From contig JAEWUR010000309.1 in assembly GCA_023397045.1 (NCBI GenBank), positions 1 through 5,460 on the forward strand: a DNA stretch of 5,460 nucleotides. Reading direction: 5' to 3'. Below, piece by piece: positions 1 through 5,460 of this stretch (positions are counted from its first letter, which is position 1; the number at the start of each line of letters is the position of its first letter). Made by a program: the position numbers and the translations under genes. The notes under the pieces were generated by a model. It was not told where the DNA came from. It did not search any database and saw only the letters and a program-made list of their open reading frames with translations. The DNA is from Planctomycetota bacterium (GTDB lineage Bacteria; Planctomycetota; Planctomycetia; Pirellulales; Thermoguttaceae).

Positions 1-1929
1 AAGCTGCTCGACGTAATCGGACCAATCGAGTTTGTGCTCGGGATCATCGAGCACCGCGACCATGTCGCCATATTGTCCGAGATACCCAAGGCAGCATGTC
101 GCGAGCCAACGCACTTCTTTCTGTGGCCGCGAGGCCAACTCCAACAACCCCAACCGGGCAGACCGGTCCGTCGGCAACGATTGTTCGATGGCCGTCGACG
201 CGCGACGATCCAGCGGTTTGATCGGTTCGGCGACAATCCAGGCGGGCAAGTCCTTCGACGCGGCCGGTTCCGAGGTCAGCGGACCGTCGAACGCAAGCCG
301 CTGAGGAGCGGTCAAACGAATCGGTTTCGCGCCCTCCTTGCCCCCGATTTCCTCCCATTCGACGTCGCCGGCGCTCGTGTAGAGACTAGCGACGACAGGT
401 TCCATTCCTGTTTCGGGATTCGTACCGGGGGCATGCAGACGGTGCACATCCAGTGCGGCGATCGATTCCGGGTCGGGGAACGTGATGACGCCGCTACGGT
501 CGCCAAAAACGACTCGCATGCGCGAACCCGGCTGCGCCAACGGCATCATGACGACCCGACCATACAACACTCGAACGCCGGGCAGTTCCTTTGGCCCACT
601 CGGCAGCAGTTCGATCTTGGATCCGCCGAGGACCTCCAGAGTGATCCCGAACGTAAGCGTCACTTTCGCCCGATAGGTCGGCAACGCCAGCAAGGGTTGC
701 GGCATGAGCATCTGATTGGCGGCCACGCGCATCCAGCCGCTCGCGGGATCGTTCATCAATAGGACCTGTCCGGTCGACATCAACCGGCCGAGTGGCTCCG
801 GAGGAAGTCGAGCAGGTTCAGCCGGTTGGGCTGCTGATTCGTCGGGCGATTCTGCCGCACCCGTGCCTTCCGTCACGACGGGTGTCTTCGTGACGGACGC
901 AATGGACGCCGCTGTGTCCGGTACGCTAGTCGGTTCTTCTGCGGCTGGTTCGATCGACTCGGCAGGCTTCTTGCCGGCGTCGGTCAGCTCCTCGGCAGGC
1001 AGCGATCCCGACGGCGACGAGGGCAGTTCCCGCGACGTGGATGACTTGCCCAATAGATCGTCGGGCGTTGGCGCAATGTCTCGTGGTTCCGGCGATTCGT
1101 TCGGCGGCGCCAGCGGCGCGTTTCCGACGATGCTGCCGGCATTCTCCGGGTTTTCCACGGCCGTTGCCGGAAGCGATACCACCCGTTCCTCCTCCGTCGT
1201 CTCTGAATTCGGTTCAACGTCCTCTTTCGGGGTTGCGGCCAGTTCACCACGTGAATTCGGGGCATGGATCAGCCCCCATCGAACCAAGACATCGCCCATC
1301 GGGGTGTTCGGCTCGAACTGGCCAAGGGCCAGCAGCAGGACGCCGGTGAAACAAACAACCAAAACGGCAACCGCCGTAACGGCGAACCAATGGCGGCGTT
1401 TTTGCGGCTCGCGAAGATACTCCGGAACGGTAGGCCGCGGTCGGCGTTTGCGTCTCGAACGATCGCCGGCCGGGCTGGGCTGCGATTCCGACGCGTCGGC
1501 GGGTACTCCGGCAAGCGGCGCCGCGGGCGCGTTCGACTCGGCCGGAGCGTCCTTCAGTTCGTACATCCGCTGGCGGCTTGCCGGATCGATTTCCGCGGGC
1601 TCGCCCAAGACCAATGCCAGAATCTGGTGGCAGGAGCTCACCTCGGCCAACTGGATGTCGCTCTCGAGGCACGTCTTCTCGAAATCCGTCACTTCCTCCG
1701 AACCGAGCGTGTTGTCGAGATATTCGGCCACGGTGTTCGGGTCGTGCTTCGGACCGTGGTCGGTCAGTCCGGGCGCGCCGAGACGCAGCCGGCGCATCAC
1801 GTCGCGGATGCGATGGACCAAACTCGACGCGTATTCGCTCTCCTCGATCTTCTGCCCGATGTCTTTCGCATCGTTCGGCTCGAGGATATTGTCCAGATAG
1901 GCCAAAAGCGTTCGCAAAGTAAGCCGCAT
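1..1929 (-). CDS. Single-pass membrane protein with FecR-like outer domain (3' end beyond window)
   Basis: The frame is open from ATG at 1929 to base 1, 643 codons with no stop, so the C-terminus lies outside the window. The start is fixed by AGGAGGTG at 1941-1934, six bases upstream. Residues 1-110 hold two similar helical modules, LLAYLDNILEP (8-18) and VAEYLDNTLGS (67-77), reminiscent of zinc-binding anti-sigma domains but without the His/Cys ligands. Residues 127-180 are Pro/Ala-rich, then basic. One membrane helix spans about 182-203 (WFAVTAVAVLVV onward), placing the N-terminus in the cytoplasm. A Glu/Pro/Ser/Ala-rich linker follows to about 378. Residues 381-560 form a beta-rich FecR-like domain with LEVLGGSKIELL, YGRVVMM and SAGDVEWEE. 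The last visible part is helical and HEAT-like (KEVRWLATCCLGYLGQYGD). I recall similar N-termini in planctomycete hypothetical proteins. Function is unknown; a role as sensor or anti-sigma-like protein is inferred. Plus-strand open frames over this region are antisense shadows. Confidence 0.85.
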   Translation of the reverse strand, partial: MRLTLRTLLAYLDNILEPNDAKDIGQKIEESEYASSLVHRIRDVMRRLRLGAPGLTDHGPKHDPNTVAEYLDNTLGSEEVTDFEKTCLESDIQLAEVSSCHQILALVLGEPAEIDPASRQRMYELKDAPAESNAPAAPLAGVPADASESQPSPAGDRSRRKRRPRPTVPEYLREPQKRRHWFAVTAVAVLVVCFTGVLLLALGQFEPNTPMGDVLVRWGLIHAPNSRGELAATPKEDVEPNSETTEEERVVSLPATAVENPENAGSIVGNAPLAPPNESPEPRDIAPTPDDLLGKSSTSRELPSSPSGSLPAEELTDAGKKPAESIEPAAEEPTSVPDTAASIASVTKTPVVTEGTGAAESPDESAAQPAEPARLPPEPLGRLMSTGQVLLMNDPASGWMRVAANQMLMPQPLLALPTYRAKVTLTFGITLEVLGGSKIELLPSGPKELPGVRVLYGRVVMMPLAQPGSRMRVVFGDRSGVITFPDPESIAALDVHRLHAPGTNPETGMEPVVASLYTSAGDVEWEEIGGKEGAKPIRLTAPQRLAFDGPLTSEPAASKDLPAWIVAEPIKPLDRRASTAIEQSLPTDRSARLGLLELASRPQKEVRWLATCCLGYLGQYGDMVAVLDDPEHKLDWSDYVEQL

Positions 1930-1933
1930 CGCA

Positions 1934-1941
1934 CACCTCCT
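1934..1941 (-). promoter_or_regulatory. Shine-Dalgarno site of the minus-strand membrane protein gene
   Basis: AGGAGGTG on the minus strand is a near-perfect anti-16S match. AGGAGG is followed by six bases and then ATG at 1929. This decides the start over the in-frame-shifted GTG at 1936, which opens a different frame and lies inside the site itself. Confidence 0.8.
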
Positions 1942-2152
1942 ATTGGAATTAGTGCCGGGAGGCGGCGTAATCCGTTCATTTTTTTCCTCCGATGCCGCAT
2001 TTTTTGTAGCGAAATGCCGCCAGATCGTCGCAAGGTGTTGGGAAACAATAGTTTGCGGTCGTTGCCGGACCTACGTCCCTCGGGAAAACCACTGGCCGCG
2101 GCAGGCTTTTTCAAACAGAAACTCGGATCTTTTCTCGCGATCGTGTCCCACT

Positions 2153-2175
2153 TCCGTCTAATATAGGTAGACGGA
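2153..2175. promoter_or_regulatory. Perfect 8-bp inverted repeat in the divergent intergenic region
   Basis: TCCGTCTA (2153-2160) and TAGACGGA (2168-2175) are exact reverse complements separated by 7 bases (ATATAGG). The repeat lies 44 bases upstream of the sigma gene's first possible start and contains the AT-rich TAATATA. It could be an operator for a dimeric regulator, part of a promoter, or an RNA stem in the sigma gene leader. Its right arm overlaps a second hairpin (2172-2185), so the two stems cannot form together. No good -35/-10 pair could be assigned, so the regulatory role is inferred from position and symmetry only. Confidence 0.4.
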
Positions 2176-2185
2176 GAAAACTCCG
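2172..2185 (+). other. Small hairpin, CGGAG-AAAA-CTCCG
   Basis: A perfect 5-bp stem with an AAAA loop lies 33 bases upstream of the sigma gene. No T-tract follows, so it is not a standard terminator. It shares CGGA with the right arm of the 8-bp inverted repeat just upstream, giving two mutually exclusive folds in a transcript starting further upstream. Confidence 0.3.
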
Positions 2186-2218
2186 AATTGCGGCCCAGAA
2201 AAACCCTTCGGCAAGCCG

Positions 2219-2761
2219 GTGGCGTCCGTGACCGAAAACTTGCACATCCAGACTCGGGAGTTCGTTCGAATGCTTGCGTTGTGCGAGCGGCGTTTGACGA
2301 ATTACGTCCTGACCCTGGTCCCCAACTGGACCGATGCCGAAGACATCGTTCAACAAACGAAACTCCGGCTCTGGGAGCAATTCTCGGAATACGACCCGGC
2401 GAAGGATTTTGGCGCCTGGGCATGCACCATCGCCTATTACGAGGTCTTGTCGTTCCGCAGCCATCGTGGGCGATCGCGAATTCAGCTCAGCCAGACTTCT
2501 CTCGATCGCGTCTCGAATGTCGCGATGCAGACCGCTCTCGAAATGGACTCGCGGCTTCATCTGCTGAATAAGTGCATCGAAAAACTGACGCAATGGCAGC
2601 GCGAATTGCTGTTGCGTTGTTGCGCCGCGGGCGAGTCGATCCGGGATGTCGCCAATGAATACGACCGGAAAGTCGGCTCGGTGCGAAAGGCCATCTTGCG
2701 CATCCGGCGCGATCTCTACCGCTGCGTCGAAGAGTCTCGCGGCGAAGGAGGCCAACCATGA
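2219..2761 (+). CDS. ECF RNA polymerase sigma factor, Rhodopirellula/Verrucomicrobium type
   Basis: The 180-residue product would bind core RNA polymerase and direct it to a specific promoter set. Region 2 spans about residues 14-82, with the core-binding/promoter-melting signature NWTDAEDIVQQTKLRLWEQF (36-55) and DFGAWACTIAYYEVL (63-77), both typical of the planctomycete/verrucomicrobial ECF family. A short linker leads to region 4 at about 113-170, with LTQWQRELLLRCC (123-135) and a helix-turn-helix around ESIRDVANEYDRKVGSVRKAI (139-159). The length is normal for a two-domain ECF factor, with no C-terminal extension. The start is uncertain: no ATG is available upstream of 2270, an in-frame stop lies at 2168-2170, and GTG at 2219 or GTG at 2228 are the options. 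A weak GGTGG at 2218-2222 would favour 2228, giving an N-terminus (M)TENLHIQTREF. The stop codon overlaps the next gene's start (ATGA at 2758-2761), so the two genes are an operon and probably translationally coupled, which fits sigma factor and cognate anti-sigma protein. Target promoters are unknown. Confidence 0.95.
   Translation: MASVTENLHIQTREFVRMLALCERRLTNYVLTLVPNWTDAEDIVQQTKLRLWEQFSEYDPAKDFGAWACTIAYYEVLSFRSHRGRSRIQLSQTSLDRVSNVAMQTALEMDSRLHLLNKCIEKLTQWQRELLLRCCAAGESIRDVANEYDRKVGSVRKAILRIRRDLYRCVEESRGEGGQP
2745..2751 (+). promoter_or_regulatory. Shine-Dalgarno site of the fecR-like gene
   Basis: AAGGAGG ends six bases before ATG at 2758. It lies inside the end of the sigma factor coding region and supports the ATG that overlaps the sigma stop codon. 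Confidence 0.8.
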
Positions 2762-4572
2762 CCTCCCCTCAACTCGACCGTGACGGCCTTGTGGACGAGG
2801 TGACATGCCTCGCAATGGCGTGTCTCAGCGGAGATGCCCAGCCCGACGACATGGTGCGATTGGATCAACTCTTGCGTGACAATGACGAGGCTTGCCGAGT
2901 CTATGTTCGCGTGATCTCCGACAGCTCGTGCCTCCGGCAATGGGAGGCGAACGAGATCTCGAAGACGGGGGAATCAGTATTGCCCGGCATTTCCTTGGCC
3001 TCGTCCCACGATCCTTCGAGCAACGCAGCGTCGACCTGGTCGCTGGCGAGCTGGCCGGTCGCCTATTTTGCGGCGGGCATTGTCTTCGCGATTGCGGGTC
3101 TGATCGGCTCGCTTATCGACGTGTCGCCTGCGAGGCCGGTGGCCGGCAGGTCAACCACAACCCCGTCGGAACGAACATCGCCCGATCAACAATCGACCGT
3201 CGGCCGAATCACCGGCATGGCCGATTGCCGTTGGGCTGGACCGAGCGTCGCCGACCGCGAGGTCGTTATGGGATGTCAGTATGCGTTGGCCTCTGGGTTG
3301 TTGGAGATTACCTACGACACCGGCGCCAAGGTGATTTTGCAGGGACCGGCGAATTACGAAGTCAACTCGGCGACCGGCGGATATCTGGCGGCCGGCAAAC
3401 TGACGGCACGGGTTGAAAAAAAGGCGGAGGGCGGAAGGCGGAAGGCGGAGGAAGTGACAAGTGGTCAGTGGCCAGTAGCCGGTGAATCTCAAATCGCAAA
3501 TCTGCGGTCTGACGTTCCCGATTCTCCGCCCTCCCCCCTCCGCCTTCCGCCTTCACTATCCACTAGCCACTGCCCACTATTCACTATAGAAACTCCCACG
3601 GCGATCGTCACCGACCTGGGCACCGAGTTTGGCGTCGAAGTCGATGATCGCGGCGGCACCACGTCTTACGTATTTCAGGGAACCGTTCGCGTACAAGGGG
3701 TTGACCGCCCGGGAGCAGCCGGCGATGCCGGACGAGTTTTGCGCGCCAACGAATCGGTTCGCGTCGAACGGCGAGGCGATACGTGTGAACTCGTCGTTCC
3801 CCCGACGGATCTGGCCGCGGTTTTTGTTCGCGACCTTCAACAGCCGGCCGGTCGCAAGGGACGACTTAAAGTGTTCGATCTTGTCGACGTTGTTGCCGGC
3901 GGCGACGGTTTTTCGGGCAAACGCGGCCGCGGCATCGATCCTCGGTCGGGTCATGTTGTCGCAACGCCGACGGAGTTCTCGGCAACGGCGCCCTTGATCT
4001 CCGACAACGAGTATCACCGGGTGGAGGAGATGCCCTTCGTCGACGGCGTTTTCATCCCCGACGGAAATCAACCCTCCGTGCAAATTGATTCAGCCGGCGG
4101 ACGGTTCGAGGGATTCCACCGCACCGTCGGAAAGACATGGCAGCCGATCTGGGCAGGCGGCCCAATGCCCGAGGCCTATCCAACGAACATCTGGGGAATC
4201 GACGTCAACTCGCCGGGACACGGTGCGATCGTCCTGCACGCCAGCAACGCGATCACCTTCGACCTGGACGCCATACGTAATGCGAATCCCGGGTGCCGAT
4301 TGGAGGTGTTTCGCGCCATCGCCGGGAATTGCGACTCCGGAAAATCGGTGATGGGCAACACCTACGCCGACCTGTCCGTGCTCGTCGATGGAAAGGTTCG
4401 GTATCGGCGTCGGCAGATCCAGATGTCCGACGGCGGCTATTCCGTCATCGTCCCGATCGAAAACACCGATCGGTTCCTGACGCTCGTTGCCACCGACGGC
4501 GGCGACGACATCAGCCACGATTGGGTTGTTTTTGGCGATCCGCGTTTGGAAATGACCGCCACAGAACAATAA
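2758..4572 (+). CDS. FecR-like membrane anti-sigma protein with NPCBM-like C-terminal domain, containing a repeat insertion
   Basis: The 604-residue product is the probable anti-sigma partner of the upstream sigma factor. Residues 1-66 are a cytoplasmic helical domain of the planctomycete anti-sigma type (LRDNDEACRVYVRVISDSSCLRQW, in parts 39-62, follows the usual pattern of this family). One membrane helix spans about 99-120 (WPVAYFAAGIVFAIAGLIGS). The FecR domain runs from about 148 to 345: ASGLLEITYDTGAKVILQGP (178-197), GGYLAAGKLTARV (207-219), TPTAIVTDLGTEFGVEV (279-295) and SYVFQGTVRV. Between V219 and F275 about 50 residues encoded by a heptamer-repeat element interrupt the domain; they are Arg/Lys/Glu-rich first, then Pro/Ser-rich. 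Residues about 487-597 resemble the NPCBM carbohydrate-binding module: ITFDLDAIR (499-507), VLVDGKVRYR, LTLVATDGGDDISHDWVVFG. This part would be outside the membrane and may sense a glycan; that is inferred. The ATG is supported by AAGGAGG six bases upstream and overlaps the sigma stop. Confidence 0.92.
   Translation: MTSPQLDRDGLVDEVTCLAMACLSGDAQPDDMVRLDQLLRDNDEACRVYVRVISDSSCLRQWEANEISKTGESVLPGISLASSHDPSSNAASTWSLASWPVAYFAAGIVFAIAGLIGSLIDVSPARPVAGRSTTTPSERTSPDQQSTVGRITGMADCRWAGPSVADREVVMGCQYALASGLLEITYDTGAKVILQGPANYEVNSATGGYLAAGKLTARVEKKAEGGRRKAEEVTSGQWPVAGESQIANLRSDVPDSPPSPLRLPPSLSTSHCPLFTIETPTAIVTDLGTEFGVEVDDRGGTTSYVFQGTVRVQGVDRPGAAGDAGRVLRANESVRVERRGDTCELVVPPTDLAAVFVRDLQQPAGRKGRLKVFDLVDVVAGGDGFSGKRGRGIDPRSGHVVATPTEFSATAPLISDNEYHRVEEMPFVDGVFIPDGNQPSVQIDSAGGRFEGFHRTVGKTWQPIWAGGPMPEAYPTNIWGIDVNSPGHGAIVLHASNAITFDLDAIRNANPGCRLEVFRAIAGNCDSGKSVMGNTYADLSVLVDGKVRYRRRQIQMSDGGYSVIVPIENTDRFLTLVATDGGDDISHDWVVFGDPRLEMTATEQ
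3421..3588. repeat. Composite heptanucleotide repeat element (A4-B4-C4-spacer-A'4-B'5)
   Basis: Twenty-one 7-bp units are visible. Block A (3421-3448) is AAGGCGG x4 with one variant, AGGGCGG. Block B (3453-3480) is AGTGACA, AGTGGTC, AGTGGCC, AGTAGCC. Block C (3484-3511) is GAATCTC, AAATCGC, AAATCTG, CGGTCTG. After a 14-base spacer, block A' (3526-3553) is CCGCCCT, CCCCCCT, CCGCCTT, CCGCCTT, the reverse complement of A. Block B' (3554-3588) is CACTATC, CACTAGC, CACTGCC, CACTATT, CACTATA, the reverse complement type of B. Gaps between blocks are 4, 3 and 14 bases. The total of 168 bp is a multiple of both 7 and 3, so the fecR frame is kept. The composition is plainly unlike the flanking coding sequence. 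It is comparable in style to the heptanucleotide STRR sequences known from heterocystous cyanobacteria; whether this planctomycete type has been described I cannot tell. No transposase or CRISPR-like spacers are present. Confidence 0.9.
3434..3554. repeat. 18-bp perfect inverted repeat within the heptamer element
   Basis: Bases 3434-3451 (GAAGGCGGAAGGCGGAGG) and 3537-3554 (CCTCCGCCTTCCGCCTTC) are exact reverse complements, separated by 85 bases that contain blocks B and C. Over the full four heptamers of A and A' the match is 24 of 28. A stable long-range stem in mRNA or single-stranded DNA is possible. Confidence 0.75.
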
Positions 4573-4627
4573 GAAAAACGGAACCAAAAAAATTGAGCGA
4601 TTATCTGGCCGTATTGCGGCGAACCAT

Positions 4628-4650
4628 GCAGGCGGCGCGTTGCCGTCTGC
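4628..4650 (+). other. Stem-loop in the gap before the PEP-CTERM gene
   Basis: GCAGGCGG (4628-4635) can pair with CCGTCTGC (4643-4650) over 8 bp with one G-U pair and a 7-base loop. It is the only clear structure in the 123-base gap after the fecR-like gene. No run of T follows directly, only a mildly T-rich stretch (4661-4681), so it is a weak candidate for a terminator/attenuator or an mRNA processing or stabilising stem in the leader of the next gene. I saw no convincing promoter in this gap. Confidence 0.3.
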
Positions 4651-4681
4651 CCGCGAATGGCCTTTCTCAGTTGTTCTCATT

Positions 4682-4687
4682 AGGGAG
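4682..4687 (+). promoter_or_regulatory. Shine-Dalgarno site of the PEP-CTERM protein gene
   Basis: AGGGAG lies eight bases before ATG at 4696 and supports that start. Confidence 0.65.
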
Positions 4688-4695
4688 TACCGAAA

Positions 4696-5415
4696 ATGAA
4701 GACGTTGCTGCAAGTTCTGGTGTTCGCTTTGGCCATTGCCTCGCCGTTGTTCGCCGACACGGTGATTCTTCAGGAGGATTTTGAGGGCGCGTTGCCTGGC
4801 ACGACGGTCGATGGTTACAACGGATGGAGCGGATTCGATCCCATCGTGATCTCAGGCACGGCACTCGATTCCGGACAATCGGCGGATTGGAGTGGCGGGT
4901 CGGATTCATGGGCCACCAGGGTTACCAAAGGATTCACCCATACGCCCGTTGCCGGTGAGATTTACACACTGACGGCGACACTTCTCTCTCCACAGAGTTC
5001 CGTTACCGACGCGGAACTCCACATTCGCAGCTCGGCCGATCCCGAGAATCAGATGCAAGGCGTGTCGATCTGCTACGGCGACATGCAATTCGGCGTGATG
5101 AACTCCTCGAACGTCATCAAGATCACGCCGCAACCAACGACCGCAACCGACGTGAAGTTCGTACTGCAAGGCGATTCGTCGGATTTCTATTATAAGGCAC
5201 ACGGCGACTCGACGTGGATTTCCGCCGGTGGATTCACCAGCCTGGGGTGGTCGATCTCGGCCTACGACCAGATCACGATCAGCGGCCACGGCGGCTACGC
5301 CGGCGGAATCGATTCGATCCTGTTGACCGCCAACGTCCCCGAACCGTCCGCCGTTTGTCTATTGGTTATGGGCGCGTTCGGCATGTTGGCCTACGCCTGG
5401 CGCAAGCGGAAGTGA
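4696..5415 (+). CDS. PEP-CTERM sorting domain protein, exported beta-rich protein
   Basis: The 239-residue product starts with a signal peptide (MKTLLQVLVFALAIASPLFA, likely cleavage after A20). It ends with a PEP-CTERM tail: VPEPS at 214-218, a hydrophobic segment at about 219-234, and the basic end RKRK (236-239). Proteins of this type are exported and processed by an exosortase, and often end up in exopolysaccharide or on the cell surface. The body (21-212) is rich in Gly, Ser, Thr and Asp and looks like an all-beta domain. The opening ILQEDFEGALPGTTVDGYNGW resembles (parts of) LamG/concanavalin-like domains seen in planctomycete surface proteins, but the family is not certain. No catalytic motif was seen. 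It follows the sigma/FecR pair by 123 bases on the same strand, so it may be co-transcribed with them or be a target of the sigma factor. No exosortase gene is in the window. AGGGAG eight bases upstream supports the ATG. Confidence 0.93.
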   Translation: MKTLLQVLVFALAIASPLFADTVILQEDFEGALPGTTVDGYNGWSGFDPIVISGTALDSGQSADWSGGSDSWATRVTKGFTHTPVAGEIYTLTATLLSPQSSVTDAELHIRSSADPENQMQGVSICYGDMQFGVMNSSNVIKITPQPTTATDVKFVLQGDSSDFYYKAHGDSTWISAGGFTSLGWSISAYDQITISGHGGYAGGIDSILLTANVPEPSAVCLLVMGAFGMLAYAWRKRK

Positions 5416-5460
5416 GTCCCAAGGTGACGACTGGACGACGGATGGTGGATGCGTCGGGCG

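Noticed and set aside
1244..1936. Minus-strand open frame starting at GTG 1936
   Set aside because: It is an Arg-rich shifted frame of the real gene, and its start codon lies inside the ribosome site for the ATG at 1929.
34..2166. Long plus-strand open frames (34-762, 716-1900, 1264-2166)
   Set aside because: They are antisense to the 643-codon minus-strand frame, have Arg/Ser/Pro-rich translations without recognisable domains, and lack ribosome sites. GC-rich codon bias on the minus strand explains them.
2111..2815. Minus-strand open frame opposite the sigma factor gene
   Set aside because: The plus strand encodes a clear ECF sigma factor here; the antisense translation has no recognisable domain.
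3421..3588. CRISPR array or insertion sequence
   Set aside because: The units are 7 bp and contiguous with no unique spacers, and there is no transposase or cas gene. It is a heptamer repeat element.
3421..3588. Pseudogene or frameshift in the fecR-like gene caused by the repeat
   Set aside because: The frame is open across the repeat, and conserved FecR motifs continue in the same frame on both sides.
4573..4600. Rho-independent terminator directly after the fecR-like gene
   Set aside because: The stretch is A-rich on the plus strand, with no stem before it and no T-tract.
4090..4713. Minus-strand open frame opposite the end of the fecR-like gene
   Set aside because: It mirrors the NPCBM-like coding region and has no ribosome site or family resemblance.

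Overview
The window looks like planctomycete DNA (moderately GC-rich by eye). The reasons are a sigma factor of the Rhodopirellula/Verrucomicrobium ECF type, a membrane FecR-like anti-sigma protein with a carbohydrate-binding-like C-terminal domain, and a PEP-CTERM surface protein. A second membrane protein resembles one I recall from planctomycete genomes.

Layout. Bases 1-1929 on the minus strand are one uninterrupted reading frame (643 codons) that runs off the left edge. It encodes a protein with a cytoplasmic N-terminus, one membrane helix, a long disordered linker and a FecR-like outer domain. Bases 1930-2218 separate it from a divergent plus-strand cluster and hold ribosome sites and an inverted repeat. 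On the plus strand, the ECF sigma factor gene (2219-2761) overlaps the fecR-like gene (2758-4572) by the bases ATGA. After a 123-base gap with a stem-loop comes the PEP-CTERM protein gene (4696-5415). Bases 5416-5460 show nothing recognisable.

How the genes may work together. The sigma factor and the FecR-like protein are translationally coupled and form a probable sigma/anti-sigma pair, with the anti-sigma reaching across the membrane to an NPCBM-like domain. The PEP-CTERM protein is a likely exported partner or target. The divergent minus-strand protein has a parallel architecture: helical cytoplasmic module, one membrane helix, FecR-like outer domain. It may belong to the same signalling system, but that is inference.

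The most unusual feature is a 168-bp composite of heptanucleotide repeats at 3421-3588, inside the fecR-like gene. Five blocks of 7-bp units are arranged as A4-B4-C4-spacer-A'4-B'5, where A' and B' are reverse complements of A and B. The element keeps the reading frame and adds about 49-55 low-complexity residues between two conserved strands of the FecR domain.
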